This document shows positions 1 through 11,585 of a stretch of 64,000 nt of DNA, one piece after another. The notes beneath the pieces are model-generated. The model was not told the DNA's origin. It worked only from the letters and a program-made list of their open reading frames with translations, and ran no database searches. The translations under genes and the position numbers were made by a program. The stretch's first letter is position 1. Every line of letters begins with the position of its first letter. Source of the stretch: Colletotrichum lupini (lineage: Eukaryota > Ascomycota > Sordariomycetes > Glomerellales > Glomerellaceae); NCBI RefSeq assembly GCF_023278565.1, contig NC_064681.1, forward strand, positions 4,216,001 to 4,280,000, given 5' to 3'.

Positions 1-230
1 GCGGAGCAGGCGACGGTGTAGTCGAGGACCGGATTGGAGACGTTGAAGCTGATGTAGCCCCACGAGTTCTGGTGGGAAGGCGTGCTGAAGATGTAGCTGG
101 CGTGGTAGTCGAAACCCGTAAGCGTCCACTCGGAGAGCTTGCCTGATTTCTGGCCGCACGTCTCCTCGCGCTGGGCGATGGGGGAGGCAAGGGCTGGGGC
201 GAGGAGAAGGAGGCTGGCAAGGAAGTGCAT
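1..230 (-). CDS. Small secreted protein, N-terminal part (runs off the window)
   Basis: The reading frame opens at an ATG at 230-228 and stays open for 76 codons to the window edge. The first residues (MHFLASLLLLAPALASPIAQ) form a classic fungal signal peptide, with likely cleavage after the ALAS segment. The mature part begins with a charged stretch and a cysteine, followed by an aromatic, beta-rich segment (WTLTGFDYHASYIF, then WGYISFNVSNP). I infer an extracellular protein of the small cysteine-containing type common in plant- or insect-associated ascomycetes. No family is assigned, because only the N-terminus is present. The 3' end lies outside the window, so length and cysteine count are unknown. 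Confidence 0.7.
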   Translation of the reverse strand, partial: MHFLASLLLLAPALASPIAQREETCGQKSGKLSEWTLTGFDYHASYIFSTPSHQNSWGYISFNVSNPVLDYTVACS

Positions 231-3045
231 TTTGAGGGTTGGTGAGGGTTGTGATGGGTTGAGGGGTCTTTAATTTGAGAGGATGAGTTTATGTTTCCTA
301 TGAAGTGGGATTAGGTGGGATGAAATGAGATGAGACGGAAGAAAGCTTGATGCTGTGATGCCAAATCTCAGGACTTTAGACGAGGAACATCACGCAGGTA
401 TAAGTACACATCGCATCGTCAAACTTTTTACCAATCCTCTCGACATTGACAAAAGATCGCCAGTTGACTTTCCACACAGCATGCCATCAAAGAGCCTAAA
501 CCCGGGAGTCCCAGCCATCCATTGCATGAAAGTCGGTAAGGCCGGAGAGGTGGCACCGTTGAACCATGACGTAGCACAAAGGGTACCATTCTCGTATTTC
601 CTGCGTCCGCAGTCAACAGGATGGACCGTGTCGCCGTCAAGCGACATCCTTTCTCACCTATCCCATCCCATCCCCTCTTCCCCCACAAACGCGGCGTAGA
701 TCGTGCCCGTTGGCAGACAAGCGGGAGAAACAAAAAGAGGGGTGAGGGGGGTTCGCATCGCTCACTCGTACGGTAGGTAGAATGGGTGAAGACGGCGCTG
801 AGCGGAGCATGGGGGTTGGAAGAGCGATCAAAATTGCCCGATTCCGGCTTGTCGCTGCAGGCACCATTCTGGTTCGGGTTGGGGCGAAATGTGTATTATT
901 AGAAGAATTGTCTCTCGTCCTCATGATTTCACTATATTTTCACGTAAACTCAGCTGGGGCCTGCCTGGTGCTCGGCTCGGCAGCTGACAGCTAGCAAGCT
1001 AGCAGCTTTTTCGAACAGCGTGTGCCCTGGAGCGGACTGCCGATCAGTGGCTCGTGTTGAACATAGCAAAGGAGGATGCCAGTGGGATGGGATGGATATG
1101 CATGAATGGTCTCAATGACAGTCCCTCTTGCTTGCAGCGACGACCTTGCTGAGAGTCACGGGTACACCTTGGACGTTTTGAGTAGCGGATGGGACGATTA
1201 CAGGGTCTCGTTGTTCCTCTTCGTCTGATCCCAATCAGTTGTCAAAGACCGGATGGGATTTCCTCGGTCAGATTCTGGATTACGAGGGAAGAATAGATGA
1301 ACCGCGCCCTCCTCGGTGGCTCCTTGTGATGCAAACGCTGGCAGATACGACCAGGAAGATCGATGACCTGGAACCTGCATGGAGCCAGGCTGCAAAATAT
1401 GCATACCGCTGCGTTTGTTTTTCTGGTCCCATCCGTCATGCGGTGCAGTCAAGTCGCAATAATCAAAGTGACTTCGTTTCCAGCCGCATCTCCACTGAAG
1501 AACCACTTGTCGGATCGGCGCTTGTCATGCTCGTCATGCCATCCTCGGCTCCGGTGGGCAGGCGGCGCGCTCAACTCATTGACGAGCGGACAAAGCCGGT
1601 CGTGCCTATTGTCAAAGTGCCTGTCAACCAGCCACTGCCGCCCAGACGAAGGATCTTGGCGGGTGGCTCTGTCGGACTGGACGGAAAGCAGTGAATCCGA
1701 AGGTCGCTCAAACGTTTTTATTCCGCCTCAAACCCTCGTGGGAACGTTACACCTCGCTGCGGTTGTGTTCAGTCTTCACCGACTTCATGGGTCTGGGACC
1801 CCAGGGCCGCCGAACAATCTTTGGTCCTTTTCCGACTTGTGACTCTCTCGTAAATGAACCCTCTCTCGAGATGGATGTTTTGTGTTTTGGGTAAATGCAG
1901 GAACACATCGCCGGCGGGATCTGACCGCTCAATGCACACCCGAGAAAAGAGGAAGCGGCTGAAGATGGCGGTCTGTCACTATTCATACCTAGACGGCGAA
2001 GAAACTACGATTCTTGTTTGTGATGCAATGATCGTGACGAGATTCACATTTTAGAGTTGGTGGCCCCTTGGTTGTGCAGGTGGCTGAAGCACCAGCCATA
2101 ACTAGGAGCTGGGTGTGGATGACCAGGTGTGAGGACTAAGTGTGGCACAGAGGTGTGGCGGTATCAGCCACCCATCTCCTAACTGTGGCCGATATGACCC
2201 GAAAATGCCGGAGTAAACAATCCGCTTGAGTCGGACGCATCCCGGAATCGGCAGATGAGCCAACCCGTCAGAATGCCTCTTTGCTCCACGGTCGGCGGCC
2301 GAAATACGGGTCCGCCACATGCCTCCATATCCAACTCCGAGAGGTCAGGAAATCCGGAGCTACCTTACGAAAAGTGGTATCTCTTCAATCACGAGCGCGA
2401 TAAGAGCGATAAGATCAAACTGATGTGCACAGCCAATGGAAGCTAAAGCGTTAAAGATCAGGGTTCATCGAGGGGTAACGCAACCGTTCCAAAGTTGAAA
2501 GATGGAGATTCTAGCCTGCAAGATCCCACGGGGGGCTAAAGGATTCCACGAATAAGAGTCGATAAGAATCCACGTTGCTGATTTTCCACTCCAGCCTCGA
2601 GGCCCGATGTGAGCTTCAAGAACCGATCCGGCGAACAGTCAGCCCCACGTGTCGACATGGTTTGTCGCCAGGGAAAGGATGCGGCGGTGGGGCTGTCACA
2701 GCATCAATCTCGACACAATGGAGGGGTAGAAAATTCTAGACATCGCTCATGTTAGGCATATAGCGCCGCGGCAGCTGCGAGCTCTATCACATCTGATGTT
2801 CATGTTCATCCAAACTTTATGTGTTATCGAGAACCTCAGAGGCGCTTTTACCGCGAGTCCAAAAGTCCATAGGGTGGAATGAATCGCATGCAGTTGCCGC
2901 TGCTCTTCAGATGCCCCTTGATATATATCGTGAGTTGCAACGTGCTCGCCACGCTTCGGATGGCATTGGACCACGTCAAAACAAACAAGGCACCGCTGTA
3001 GGTCGTGATCACGTCTGCGCCGAGACCTCTTCTGCCGTCGCCATC
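231..3045. other. Long intergenic stretch, no supported gene
   Basis: About 2.8 kb between the divergently placed secreted-protein gene and the next small gene. Several ORFs of 60-160 codons occur on both strands (for example around 1239-1842), but they overlap in mutually incompatible frames, lack conserved motifs or plausible splice structure, and have shuffled composition. The first few hundred bases are presumably the promoter and 5' UTR of the secreted-protein gene. I see no transposon ends, tRNA or obvious repeat apart from a short AGCTAGC-rich palindrome near 990-1005. Confidence 0.5.
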
Positions 3046-3486
3046 ATGAACAAAGTCGCCCTTTTGACCTCGTCCAAACACGAGCCTGGCGTGACCATCC
3101 GCCAACGGTCGGATCTCGTTGCCGCACTCGGGCCTACCTTTGACATCGCGGTCCGCTTCCAAAGAGTAGTGGCCGTGGCGTCGTCGCTGCTTTTCCTCTA
3201 CGCACACCTTCTGGCCACCTCTACCCTCACATCGGCAGTCATAGCAACCCGACTCTTCGCCGTCCATTCGCTATTTGCCATCAAGAAGACGACGACAGCA
3301 TTCCGCACGTCCATGAGACATGTATGGGAATCCAGACGGATTCAGAAGTTGAGGAAGAAGGTCTTCATGGAGTTTGCAACAACAATACTGGGCCCGGGAG
3401 GTAACATGCTGATCGTCATGGTCTTCTGGCCGGGATGGCTGTTTATCCTGGGTATCGTCTTGACTCTTCGCACGCTGTCGGGATGA
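3046..3486 (+). CDS. Small membrane protein, unassigned
   Basis: A 146-residue frame from an ATG in a reasonable context (gccatcATGaa). The same frame extends 75 codons upstream, but that part looks non-coding, so I chose the internal ATG. After about 35 soluble residues there is a hydrophobic stretch (VAVASSLLFLYAHLLATSTL and following), a basic amphipathic middle (RIQKLRKKVF), and a strongly hydrophobic C-terminus (MLIVMVFWPGWLFILGIVL). That predicts two membrane segments with a basic loop between them. No family is recognised. It ends about 90 bp before the 3' end of xap5, so the two genes are convergent. It could be a conserved fungal orphan; being intronless and short, it is less certain than its neighbours. 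Confidence 0.5.
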   Translation: MNKVALLTSSKHEPGVTIRQRSDLVAALGPTFDIAVRFQRVVAVASSLLFLYAHLLATSTLTSAVIATRLFAVHSLFAIKKTTTAFRTSMRHVWESRRIQKLRKKVFMEFATTILGPGGNMLIVMVFWPGWLFILGIVLTLRTLSG

Positions 3487-3575
3487 ACGCGCAAGGACGC
3501 CGCTCGTGGCGTAACTCTTTCTCCCTCAGCGGTCCTTTGATTCAGGCTCGCCAAATGTTGCCGACAGTACGGGCT

Positions 3576-4724
3576 TCACCTCGAAAAGAAGAACGTGTTG
3601 CCGCCGGCATCCTTCCGCACCTCCGTGTCATAGTCCTTCTCGGGGTCAAACTCTTGCCACATGCTCGCTGGATAGATGTGCTTATTGCGCTCATACCAGC
3701 GCCGATCCACCACTTTCGTCAGGGTAGGGTCGTCTGTGGCACCTTCAAGGGTGTTGATGTCAGGCAGGGCCCTGACTGCAGCCGCCTTGAGAGCAGCTGC
3801 GGTGGTCAGGCCGCCAGATGGGGCAGCTGGGGCTTCGTCTGGTTCCGGTCCGTCTTTCTTGGGCGGCGCGTCGGCTTTGTAGTTGAACAGTTGTTGGCCA
3901 CCTGGGCCAGCATTCCTGTTGATGATGAAGAAATAGAACTCATAGTGCTATAGAGGATTAGTGAAAGACTCGAAAATATAGAAGCATATTTGACTCACAT
4001 GTGGAATGATGATGGACCCCCGGACGAGCATCAGGTCGTCCACACCAACTCTCGCCCATTCTCTTCGTGCATTGGCCTTCTCTCCCACGCCTAACTCGGC
4101 GCCAACTTTTCGACTCTTGTCCAAGAAAACCCAGATGTAGTCGCCCTTCTTGACACGGACAGTGCCACCAGGTATATTCGATCCATCGTAAAACACAAAT
4201 GGTATCGCAATTTCCGTCGCCTTGACGGCCTCCTGTATCGCGAGGAACTCCTTGCGCAGCGCCTCTCTCTCGGCCGCCTCGCGTCGCAAGGCTGCTTTCG
4301 ACATGACCTTGGGCACAAACGCGACGGACGAGTTGGCAACGACTTTGGACTTCTTTATGGTTGTGCTTTTCTCATCCTCGTCTTCATCTGCTTTCATGCC
4401 TTTCTTTACTGGCAGCGAACCCTCCTCTTCCTCTTCATCGTCGCCAAAAGATAGCTTGCTGCCGCCGAGCTTCTTCTTCTTCTTTTTGGATTTGGTCGCA
4501 CCGCTGGCCGAGTCGCTCCCGGGGTCTGGGGTCGCGGAATTGGATCGGTCTGGTGTGGATGTGCCGGACAGGGCGGCTTCTCGTTCGCGGTCTTGCTGGT
4601 CGAGGACCTCGGCGCGTCGCTTGCGAAAGTCGGAGAGCGCGACGAGGCCTACGGTGCTGTCTGAGATGCGCTCAGTTGTTGTCTTGTTGGACGGCGTAAA
4701 CCGTGAGCTCGCTGGGTCGGGCAT
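3576..4724 (-). CDS. xap5: XAP5/FAM50 family nuclear protein
   Basis: Two exons, 4724-3999 and 3947-3576, separated by a 51-bp intron (GTGAGT..TAG), giving 365 residues. The N-terminal half has a basic/acidic low-complexity region (KSKKKKKK, then DDEEEEEG) and an alanine/glutamate-rich helical segment. The C-terminal half is the XAP5 domain: [29 protein letters not shown], then [13 protein letters not shown] across the splice junction, then the family's closing [22 protein letters not shown] block. The junction joins His-His-Tyr exactly as in other family members, which supports the intron. XAP5/FAM50 proteins are nuclear; they associate with spliceosomal components in animals and act in heterochromatin or circadian regulation in yeast and plants. 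It is divergent from the gene starting at 5261. Confidence 0.95.
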
Positions 4725-5260
4725 TGTGTATCTGTAGAGGGAATTGGCAACGGCGCGGTGGTGTTGGCTTTGCGAAAGACTGGAAAGGCTTCACACCTGG
4801 TTGAGCTCTGGCAGAAAGTGACGCCGCGGGAAAAAGCGAAGCTGCCAATGTGTGGCTGAGGCCTCGAGTTAGCGCCACACCTAAAACGGTGTGATGGACC
4901 CACATCCCGCAGTGGGTCCCGTTCGCTGGCAAGCCCCCACTTTTATGCCGCCTTCACCTTCCCGTCACCTTCCCTCCGCCTTCGCCCTGCAGTGAGCTGA
5001 GTTGTTTCCAGCTCTTCTCCAAGTTCGCTCCCCCGCCACCTCATTAATTTCTCGTTGCTCATATCATCCTCATCCCTTGTCCATAGACTTGCCATTCTTT
5101 GTTCCTTGCTTTTGTTCTGTTGTTCTTTCGTTGCGGTTGTGCTCTGATCTGAGAGACCCGCCTCCACTCCCGCCTGATCCGCTCTGCTCCAGTCGCAGCC
5201 CGAAAGACACTATCTCTCACCGCCGCTAAGTAACCTTAGGGTGTCCTGCTTCCCGAGACT
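4725..5260. promoter_or_regulatory. Divergent promoter region between xap5 and the 5261 gene
   Basis: A 536-bp gap between two start codons on opposite strands, so it must hold both promoters. The right half is strongly pyrimidine-rich on the plus strand (CCTTCCCTCCGCC and similar runs from about 4960 to 5170), a common feature just upstream of fungal start codons. I could not identify a specific factor site, and the small ORFs here look non-coding. Confidence 0.45.
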
Positions 5261-6204
5261 ATGGATAGCCGGCCGGTTGCAACGGCGCCTGGTCCGTACA
5301 CTGGACCCGGTTCCTACCCTCCACCACCGTCTGGAGCGCCGCCGGGGGTCTCAGTCGACCCGTACTCTCGGCCGCCTCAGTCTACCACACCCACGGCTCC
5401 ATACCCTGGGACAGTCTATGGAGGACCGCCTCCTGGACCGACGAGTATAGCTCCAGTTGAGCACATGTCTGGCCCTGCAGCCTATCCAAATCCTTACCCT
5501 CAAAAGGCTAGCATGGTGGAGGGTCCGCGCCCTTCAGCTGCCCTGAACCCTCTTACTACGACGACGCAGGACCTGAAAACAGTCAAGACCGGGACCCAAT
5601 TTGCTCTCCGAGAGTATTTGTCTCTGCAAAGAAAGAGGGGCCGACTGGATGGTGCCATGTCGTTAGAGTTGGAGGATCAGATCAGGGCCCAAGGTCGTGT
5701 CCTGCTAGGTGATCTTAAGGTCTTGCGAAAGGAGGTTGGAACCCTAATCAAAGATGGCGAAAATCACCGCTGGAGAAACTGGCTCATCGGTGGGGCTGTG
5801 TAAGATCTCATGACACGGCAGATCGTGGGACCTCGCTGACAACTGCCTATAGAGCAACCTTTATCCCAGCCGTGAAGCGCATCTTCCGCCGCCCTTCTGA
5901 TAAGACGGAAACCGACGTCCAAGCGTCTAACAGCACCGAGTACGCATTCTGGCGCAGCAAAGCACTGGTAGCCCGCATCAAGGATAGTCTCCTGGGCCGC
6001 AACAGCTTCGCCAGCATCGCCTTCTTTGTCTTTGCTGTACTCTACGTCTTCACCAATGAGGTTTCTTTGCAGGTGGCCAAGACCGTATCCAAGCGATTGA
6101 AGCGACTAAGTGCCAAGATCGAGAGAGGCGATGTTGAGGTTGTAGACCAGGACATGAAGCTGCTCGAAGGCTGGCGGTGGAGAGTTCTCATGTGGGGTCA
6201 GTGA
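5261..6204 (+). CDS. Proline-rich membrane protein, conserved-looking, function unknown
   Basis: Two exons, 5261-5799 and 5853-6204, with a 53-bp intron (GTAAGA..TAG), giving 296 residues. Residues 1-100 are rich in Pro, Gly, Ser and Tyr (PYTGPGSYPPPPSGAPP). Next comes a helical region (TQFALREYLSLQRKRGRLDGAMSLELEDQIRAQGRVLLGDLKVLRKEV), then a first hydrophobic stretch interrupted by the splice junction (WLIGGAVATFIPAVKRIFRR) and a second one (FASIAFFVFAVLYVFTNEVSL). The C-terminus is basic and helical. The splice restores a continuous hydrophobic segment, which supports the model. It looks like a membrane-anchored protein with a long disordered cytosolic N-terminus. I do not recognise the family and infer no function. 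Confidence 0.8.
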
Positions 6205-6982
6205 TTTACGCAAGGCATGATGCATATGTGAGCATGTATGACGGACATGAGAAAATGACAGCGTTGCATAGCATGGAAGCGTGCAAGTTTCGATTTGTTT
6301 TCGGAGCTTTATACAATTGAAGAATCAAATACAGACATGTTTGTGGTCATCAATACTTTACGACACAAGATAGCACTTCCGGTCTATCACCAGCTCGAAA
6401 TACCAAGCCATCAAGTCTGGTCTCTGAATATTTCGACAAGTTGAACCACCTTCCTGTGTTACCTCTGTTTCGGTCGGCCACCCCAGGCCCGAGTCGATAC
6501 ATGAAAGGTTCTACTGTGACTAGAAGCAGAGGAAATTCGACCAAGGCTATGACTGAAACTTCTAACTCGTCAACCCTTGCATTTGAGTGACTGCAAGAAG
6601 ACATTCTATAATACAGGTAGTAGAGGGCGAATTTTAGGAGACGTGTTGTTCAGGATGAACGCTGGTACTGCTTATAGCGATGACTCGCCAATCACTAGCG
6701 CATATTCGTCTATCCAATCTTCCCTCCGACTTGCTCCACTTCTCAAGAACTTACCACCAGTAACAATTTCTCTTCACTAACACGTCGCGAATGTCGAAGC
6801 CAAAGCAACTGTGATACCATCAGCTGAGCCGAATTTAATATTGACCCTCTCGTTGATCACTTTTATAAGAGTGTTTGATACTCTCGCGAACATCTTGTGT
6901 GTTGTCGTTTGCTACCGGTCTCGATCCAAAATTCGCTCGGTGACGGTGGATCGAGTAAAGACACCAACCACCCCAAAGAGCC
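6205..6982. other. Intergenic, nothing recognised
   Basis: About 780 bp between two plus-strand genes. It should contain the 3' UTR of the upstream gene (AT-rich stretch with ATACAATTGAAGAATCAAATAC near 6310) and the promoter of the methyltransferase gene. Short ORFs on both strands show no motif. Confidence 0.4.
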
Positions 6983-8551
6983 ATGACAGGCAAAAGACGA
7001 AGAAGCTCGGGGACCACTCCCTCCGCAGCCAACGATTTCAGCTTGCAAAATTTGATTCGAAGAGCTGATCGCGGACTCGCGGGTCGACTACCGGAGCCCG
7101 GTCCTCATGCAGACGTCTACTTCCGTAACCTCTACTCGACGGAACCTGACTTTGGGAAGCTAGGCCGCCAAGACCCAAAATTTGGCACTCTGTGCGTGAC
7201 AAGATCAGGAGACTCTTCTTTACCTCAACTGACCGACTTTCACTCAGGCTCAAACGTGGAAATCTTGATTTCAATGATCCATGTGCCGTGATGCAGCTCA
7301 CAAAGACGCTACTCAAAGCTGACTTTGGGCTGAATATTGAGCTACCCGACGATCGTTTGTGTCCACCAGTGGGTTCACTCCTCCAAACGTCTGGGACATC
7401 TCTTCATCACACTGCTGACAGCAAAAGGTACCAAACCGCCACAATTACCTTCTTTGGCTCAAGACCCTACTAGATAGCACTACCTACGGTGATCCGGATC
7501 AGGAAATCCTCGGGCTCGATATCGGCACCGGAGCAAGCTGTATCTACCCGCTTCTGGGATGTACCCAGCGGAAATGGTCCTTCTTCGCGACGGGTATATT
7601 ACTGTCCCTCAGATATTTTTGTTGAGATACTGATTAGCAGCAGACATTGACTCAAAGAGTCTGGAATTCGCCGAAAAGAACGTAGAGTTGAATAACCTTC
7701 AAAGTCGCATCTCCATCATTGCTCGTGCACCTCGAGATCCCATGATTCCTTTGGCCGCTTTGGGCACAGAGTCGCTCACCTTCGTCATGACGAATCCCCC
7801 ATTCTACACATCCGAAGACGACCTCCTCAACTCGGCGAAGCAAAAGTCGCGCCCTCCTCTGACGGCATGCACCGGCGCCCCAGTGGAGATGGTGACAGAC
7901 GGCGGCGAAGTCAAGTTCGTGTCCAAGATCCTTGAGGAATCACTCATCCTGCGCGAGAGGGTCCAATGGTACACGTCCATGTTTGGGAAACAATCGAGCC
8001 TCGAGGAGCTTATCGCAACTTTGAAAGAGAAGAGCATCGACAACTACGCAGTGACGGAATTTGTTCAAGGTAACAAAACGAGACGGTGGGCCGTCGCGTG
8101 GAGCTTCGGTACGATGAGGCCGTCAGAGGAGGCCGCGAGGGGGATGAAGGCTGCAATTTGGAAGAAGCTGCTCCCTCCGAGTGTGGAATCTGAGGTCACT
8201 ACCTTTCCGCTTGGCACAGAGATAGGGAAGCTGCAAGACAAGATCCAAGAGCTCATGTCTTCATTGGAACTGGTCTCCTGGGAATGGGACCGTCAGAAGC
8301 TTCTCGGTATCGGCAGGGCGCGAGAGAATGTGTGGAGTCGCGCCTGGAGACGGAAGAAGATGCGGGAGGAACGAGAGGGCAAGGCTGCCATCGAGGGGTT
8401 GTCGAACTCTGAGGTATGCAAGCTTGGTTTCGAGATTGCGCTGGATGTTGGACGAGAGAGAACTATCCTGAGGTGCCGGTGGAGGGAGGGGCATGATCAG
8501 GCACTCTTTGACAGCTTCGGTGGTTTTCTCAAGACTCGCGTGGCCTTGTGA
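6983..8551 (+). CDS. mtl16: METTL16-type RNA N6-adenosine methyltransferase
   Basis: Four exons, 6983-7191, 7248-7368, 7428-7593 and 7644-8551, with introns of 56, 59 and 50 bp; all junctions keep frame and give 467 residues. The spliced N-terminus has the family's signature order: DVYFRNLYSTEPDFGKL, then RGNLDFNDPCAVMQLTKTLL, then ELPDDRLCPPVPNRHNYLLWL. The Rossmann SAM-binding motif is GLDIGTGASCIYPLL, the acidic strand-2 motif is FFATDIDSKSLEFA, and the catalytic tetrad is Asn-Pro-Pro-Phe at residues 216-219. METTL16 homologues methylate the ACAGA-box adenosine of U6 snRNA; in fission yeast Mtl16 does this and affects splicing. The C-terminal third lacks the vertebrate VCR region, as is usual in fungi. 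Catalysis looks intact. Confidence 0.95.
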
Positions 8552-9718
8552 TTGATCAGTCTCATCACTACCCGAACCAAAATTTGCGAGCGACAGGTTG
8601 TTTTCTCTTCCAGAACAACATCTATATATTATAGATAAGGTCGTGAGTCAGTGTCTGCACAACCAAGATTCCGTTGAAGCTTTCGGGCTGCTAAAGACTG
8701 TGGCAAAAGCCTTTGCCTTAATTGTGATCGATGGCTACACCATCGCCGTGAATAGCTCCTTCTTTGCCTAGTGCCTATGTCGTGCAGATGCCTTCAGCTC
8801 CGACTCACCTATAAATGGGAATTTAAACGGGAACAAAACTCTTTCCTCATAAGGGCAGATAGAATGGCTCGTGAGTGTGGATCACAATCTCAATTGATTG
8901 CCGTATCCAGTATGGGTACCTTAGCTGGCGGCGAACATCAGCTGGTCGGTGAACCGCGGCGGTATTGCATCTATCACATTCACATCAACACTATGAGCGT
9001 TAGGAACACATATAAATACACCCTATCTATCTAGGAGGAAACATGGAGGTACGTCTCTTCATTATCACACTTGAACAAGTATCTCTCAAGAAGCTCTCAT
9101 CTACCCGATCCTTTAGCCTTACTAAAGCAACCTCATCGAGCTTCTTGAAACGCCAAAGGCCAGCCACATTTACATCCCAACACTTACCAGAATGTGCATA
9201 CCAATAAGGTCAAAGACCTGCCGCCACGGGATTTCCAGGAATAGCTGCCCCGACTGTGCTCCTGCCTTGAGGCTTTGAAGATGGAACACGCCAAAAGTTT
9301 GGGGACTCAAGGTCGAAACCTTCCTATATACACCACGACAGGTTCTACCTTAATAGTCGATGTATACTACCGCATCTCGAGTGGCGCAGTCAATTGTAGC
9401 GAACCGGTTTCATAGGTCCATCCAGTACTTTAGTAATGAAATAACCTAATTCTTTTTCACCTGTGCTTTTCCATGTAGTTTTCTATGAGCCCTTTGTCTC
9501 ATAGTTATGCCCTCAATGTGACCCTCAAGTTTATCTGCGTTTCATGTGCTATCTAGGGCAAATTTGACCTTTCAATCCGCCATACCATAGTCTTTGGTGA
9601 CTTCTAGAGCCTTGAAGGGCTAGCCGCAAAGACCCGATTGCTGTACCTTATGCCCAGAAGGTCGCGAGTACATGTAGTGCTGGCTAAATATCATGGCTCT
9701 CTGAAAGTCTTAAATGCA
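8552..9718. other. Intergenic between convergent genes, nothing recognised
   Basis: About 1.17 kb between the 3' ends of the methyltransferase and NmrA-like genes. The sequence from about 8770 to 9650 has no long ORF, no terminal repeats and no clear RIP signature. It could be a decayed repeat, but nothing in it lets me name one. Confidence 0.4.
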
Positions 9719-11043
9719 CTAGTAGGACATGGACACGGTCGTGGCTCCCGAATCAATCTCCGCCCACGCGGTGGCAAGAAAGTCCTCCGGTTGAGTGAAC
9801 TCGTACTCAGGCAAGAGCCGGTTCCACTCGTCAGAGCACTCCAGGTTACCAGCCACAATACCCCGCAGCATGCCAGAAAGCAGGCCAGGAGCGACGGAAT
9901 CTAAGGTCTCGGGGGGTATCGATGGGTGCTCAACCTTGGGGAACCAAGGGGCCTTGACTACCCCTGCTTTGAGGTCGTCGGACTTGAGCTTGGTCACGTT
10001 GAAAGGCTCGCCTTTGTTGGCATATCAGTGACTTGTCCACAGAAGAAACAAAATGTCTGAGAGAAAGATGGATCGTGGGTAACGGTTCAGTCACCTACCA
10101 CGTATCTTCTCGCCTAGCGCAATGAGCTGCGCGACTGATACCTGCGCGCCTTGGACGCCGCCGATGACAGGCCATTCGCCTTCATACTCCACAGCTAAAG
10201 CGACAACTCTAGCGAGATCCTGTGCGGTCGTAAAGGTAATAATGGCGTTTTCACCTCCATCAACGACAAGAGCGCGACGTTGATAGAAGTTAAAGGGTGT
10301 CTCGAAGAGCTGGACATGCTTGGAGGAGCTGAACGGATATGTCATATAGTTGGTGAACAATCCCGGCTGGAACAGACAGTATTCGAGGACCTAGCGTTTC
10401 CAACTTCGATGAGTCACGTGTACCGGGTCAAGGCTGGGGTAGTTAACTTGAGAACGCGAATACCTTCTTGTCTTTGTTGATGGTTGCGAGGTACTTTCGA
10501 GTCTCTTCCTTGAAGCCGTACCAGAACATGTACTCCAGTTTGGAACTAGATCAATCAGACACGAAGTAGATGCATGAGACATGATGTAGAAGACTCACGA
10601 AGCCCACTCGCTTGGGGCAAATCGTCTAACGCCAGCTTTGATGGATGCATCGATCAAATTCTTTTGCGTCTCTCTCTGTGCGATGTTCGTTGGATCGGCG
10701 GGTCCGGCGACAAAAGAGAGAACAGTGTGAACCCCTTCTAGCACTTGAGACAAGTGGGCCACATCGTTGTAATTTGTCTTGATCCATTTAACTCCTGGGC
10801 CAAAATCGGTGGCAGGGACATTCTGCAAAAGTCAGCTAATTGTTGATAAAATATGGCGTGGGGGACAGGATGGAAGCAACTTTTCTAGATAAAATCAAGA
10901 TTTCGTGCTTGCCTCTAGCTACCAGAGCATCTAGGATCTCTCGTCCAACATCTAACGAAGGCCTTCATTAGTCGGCGGCTAGAAAGACTGAAAAGTTGTC
11001 GGAACCTACTGCCAGAGCCGCCAGCAATCGCGATTCGGACCAT
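9719..11043 (-). CDS. NmrA-like / isoflavone-reductase-like NAD(P)-dependent protein
   Basis: Six exons on the minus strand: 11043-11010, 10951-10881, 10822-10599, 10545-10464, 10390-10099 and 10011-9719. All junctions keep frame and give 331 residues. The N-terminus is the Rossmann dinucleotide-binding motif MVRIAIAGGSGNVGREIL (GxxGxxG), interrupted by an intron between the second and third glycines. Further blocks are typical of the atypical short-chain NmrA family: the PSEWAS motif, then KLEYMFWYGFKEETRKYL, FQPGLFTNYM and the late ALGEKIRG region. Members are either oxidoreductases of small phenolic-type substrates or redox sensors; the sequence alone does not decide. It is divergently transcribed from the Zn2Cys6 regulator at 11586, so that regulator may control it. 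The second intron has an unusual GTTGCT donor. Confidence 0.93.
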
Positions 11044-11585
11044 CTTTATGCGTTGGTCTACTCGTGGAGGTTGGTTTTCTCAACTTATGACTCTAGATTG
11101 TTGTCCTTCTTTGAATCGTCGATTCTACGCTTATTGGGTCTTTGCAAGATTGAAGGTAGATTGAAGGCAGCATCATAGGGCGAACGGCCCGGGACATACA
11201 TACATATATACGTAACTCATTACATATCGTTACAGACGATTTCATACCTCCATCCCAAATGTCTTCCTAGGCTCCGCCGCTCATGCGGTCTGTCCGGCCT
11301 CAACACTTGTGAGGACTAGGATGTGTAAGACCGCTAGGTACCAAATCGTAGCTCCAGCCTCCGAGAGTCTGTTAGCCCCACCCTCCGCCCGATTCACCGG
11401 TGCGGCGGCGGAGAATGGCGGGGGATTACTAATGGACAACGTTCTCTCCTTTGTCAGCTGATCGCCGCTACACTCCGCCGCCAAACCGGCGGTCGAACAA
11501 AGATACGCCTGTTGGACTTTCTTACGAGTCACACTTGACAAACAATGACCCCAGGTTATATGCTGAGTGTGTCGAATCAAGCATC
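11044..11585. promoter_or_regulatory. Divergent promoter region between NmrA-like gene and Zn2Cys6 factor
   Basis: A 542-bp gap between opposite start codons. It contains several CGG/CCG-type triplets (for example the gcggcggag and cgccgccaaaccggcgg stretches at 11402-11493), the half-sites that Zn2Cys6 proteins commonly bind. That would be compatible with autoregulation or control of the neighbouring dehydrogenase, but is not proof. A TACATACATATATA run lies near 11196-11210. Confidence 0.4.

Noticed and set aside
1239..1842. Overlapping 150-160 codon ORFs as genes
   Set aside because: Mutually overlapping frames, no start context or splice structure, no conserved blocks, irregular composition.
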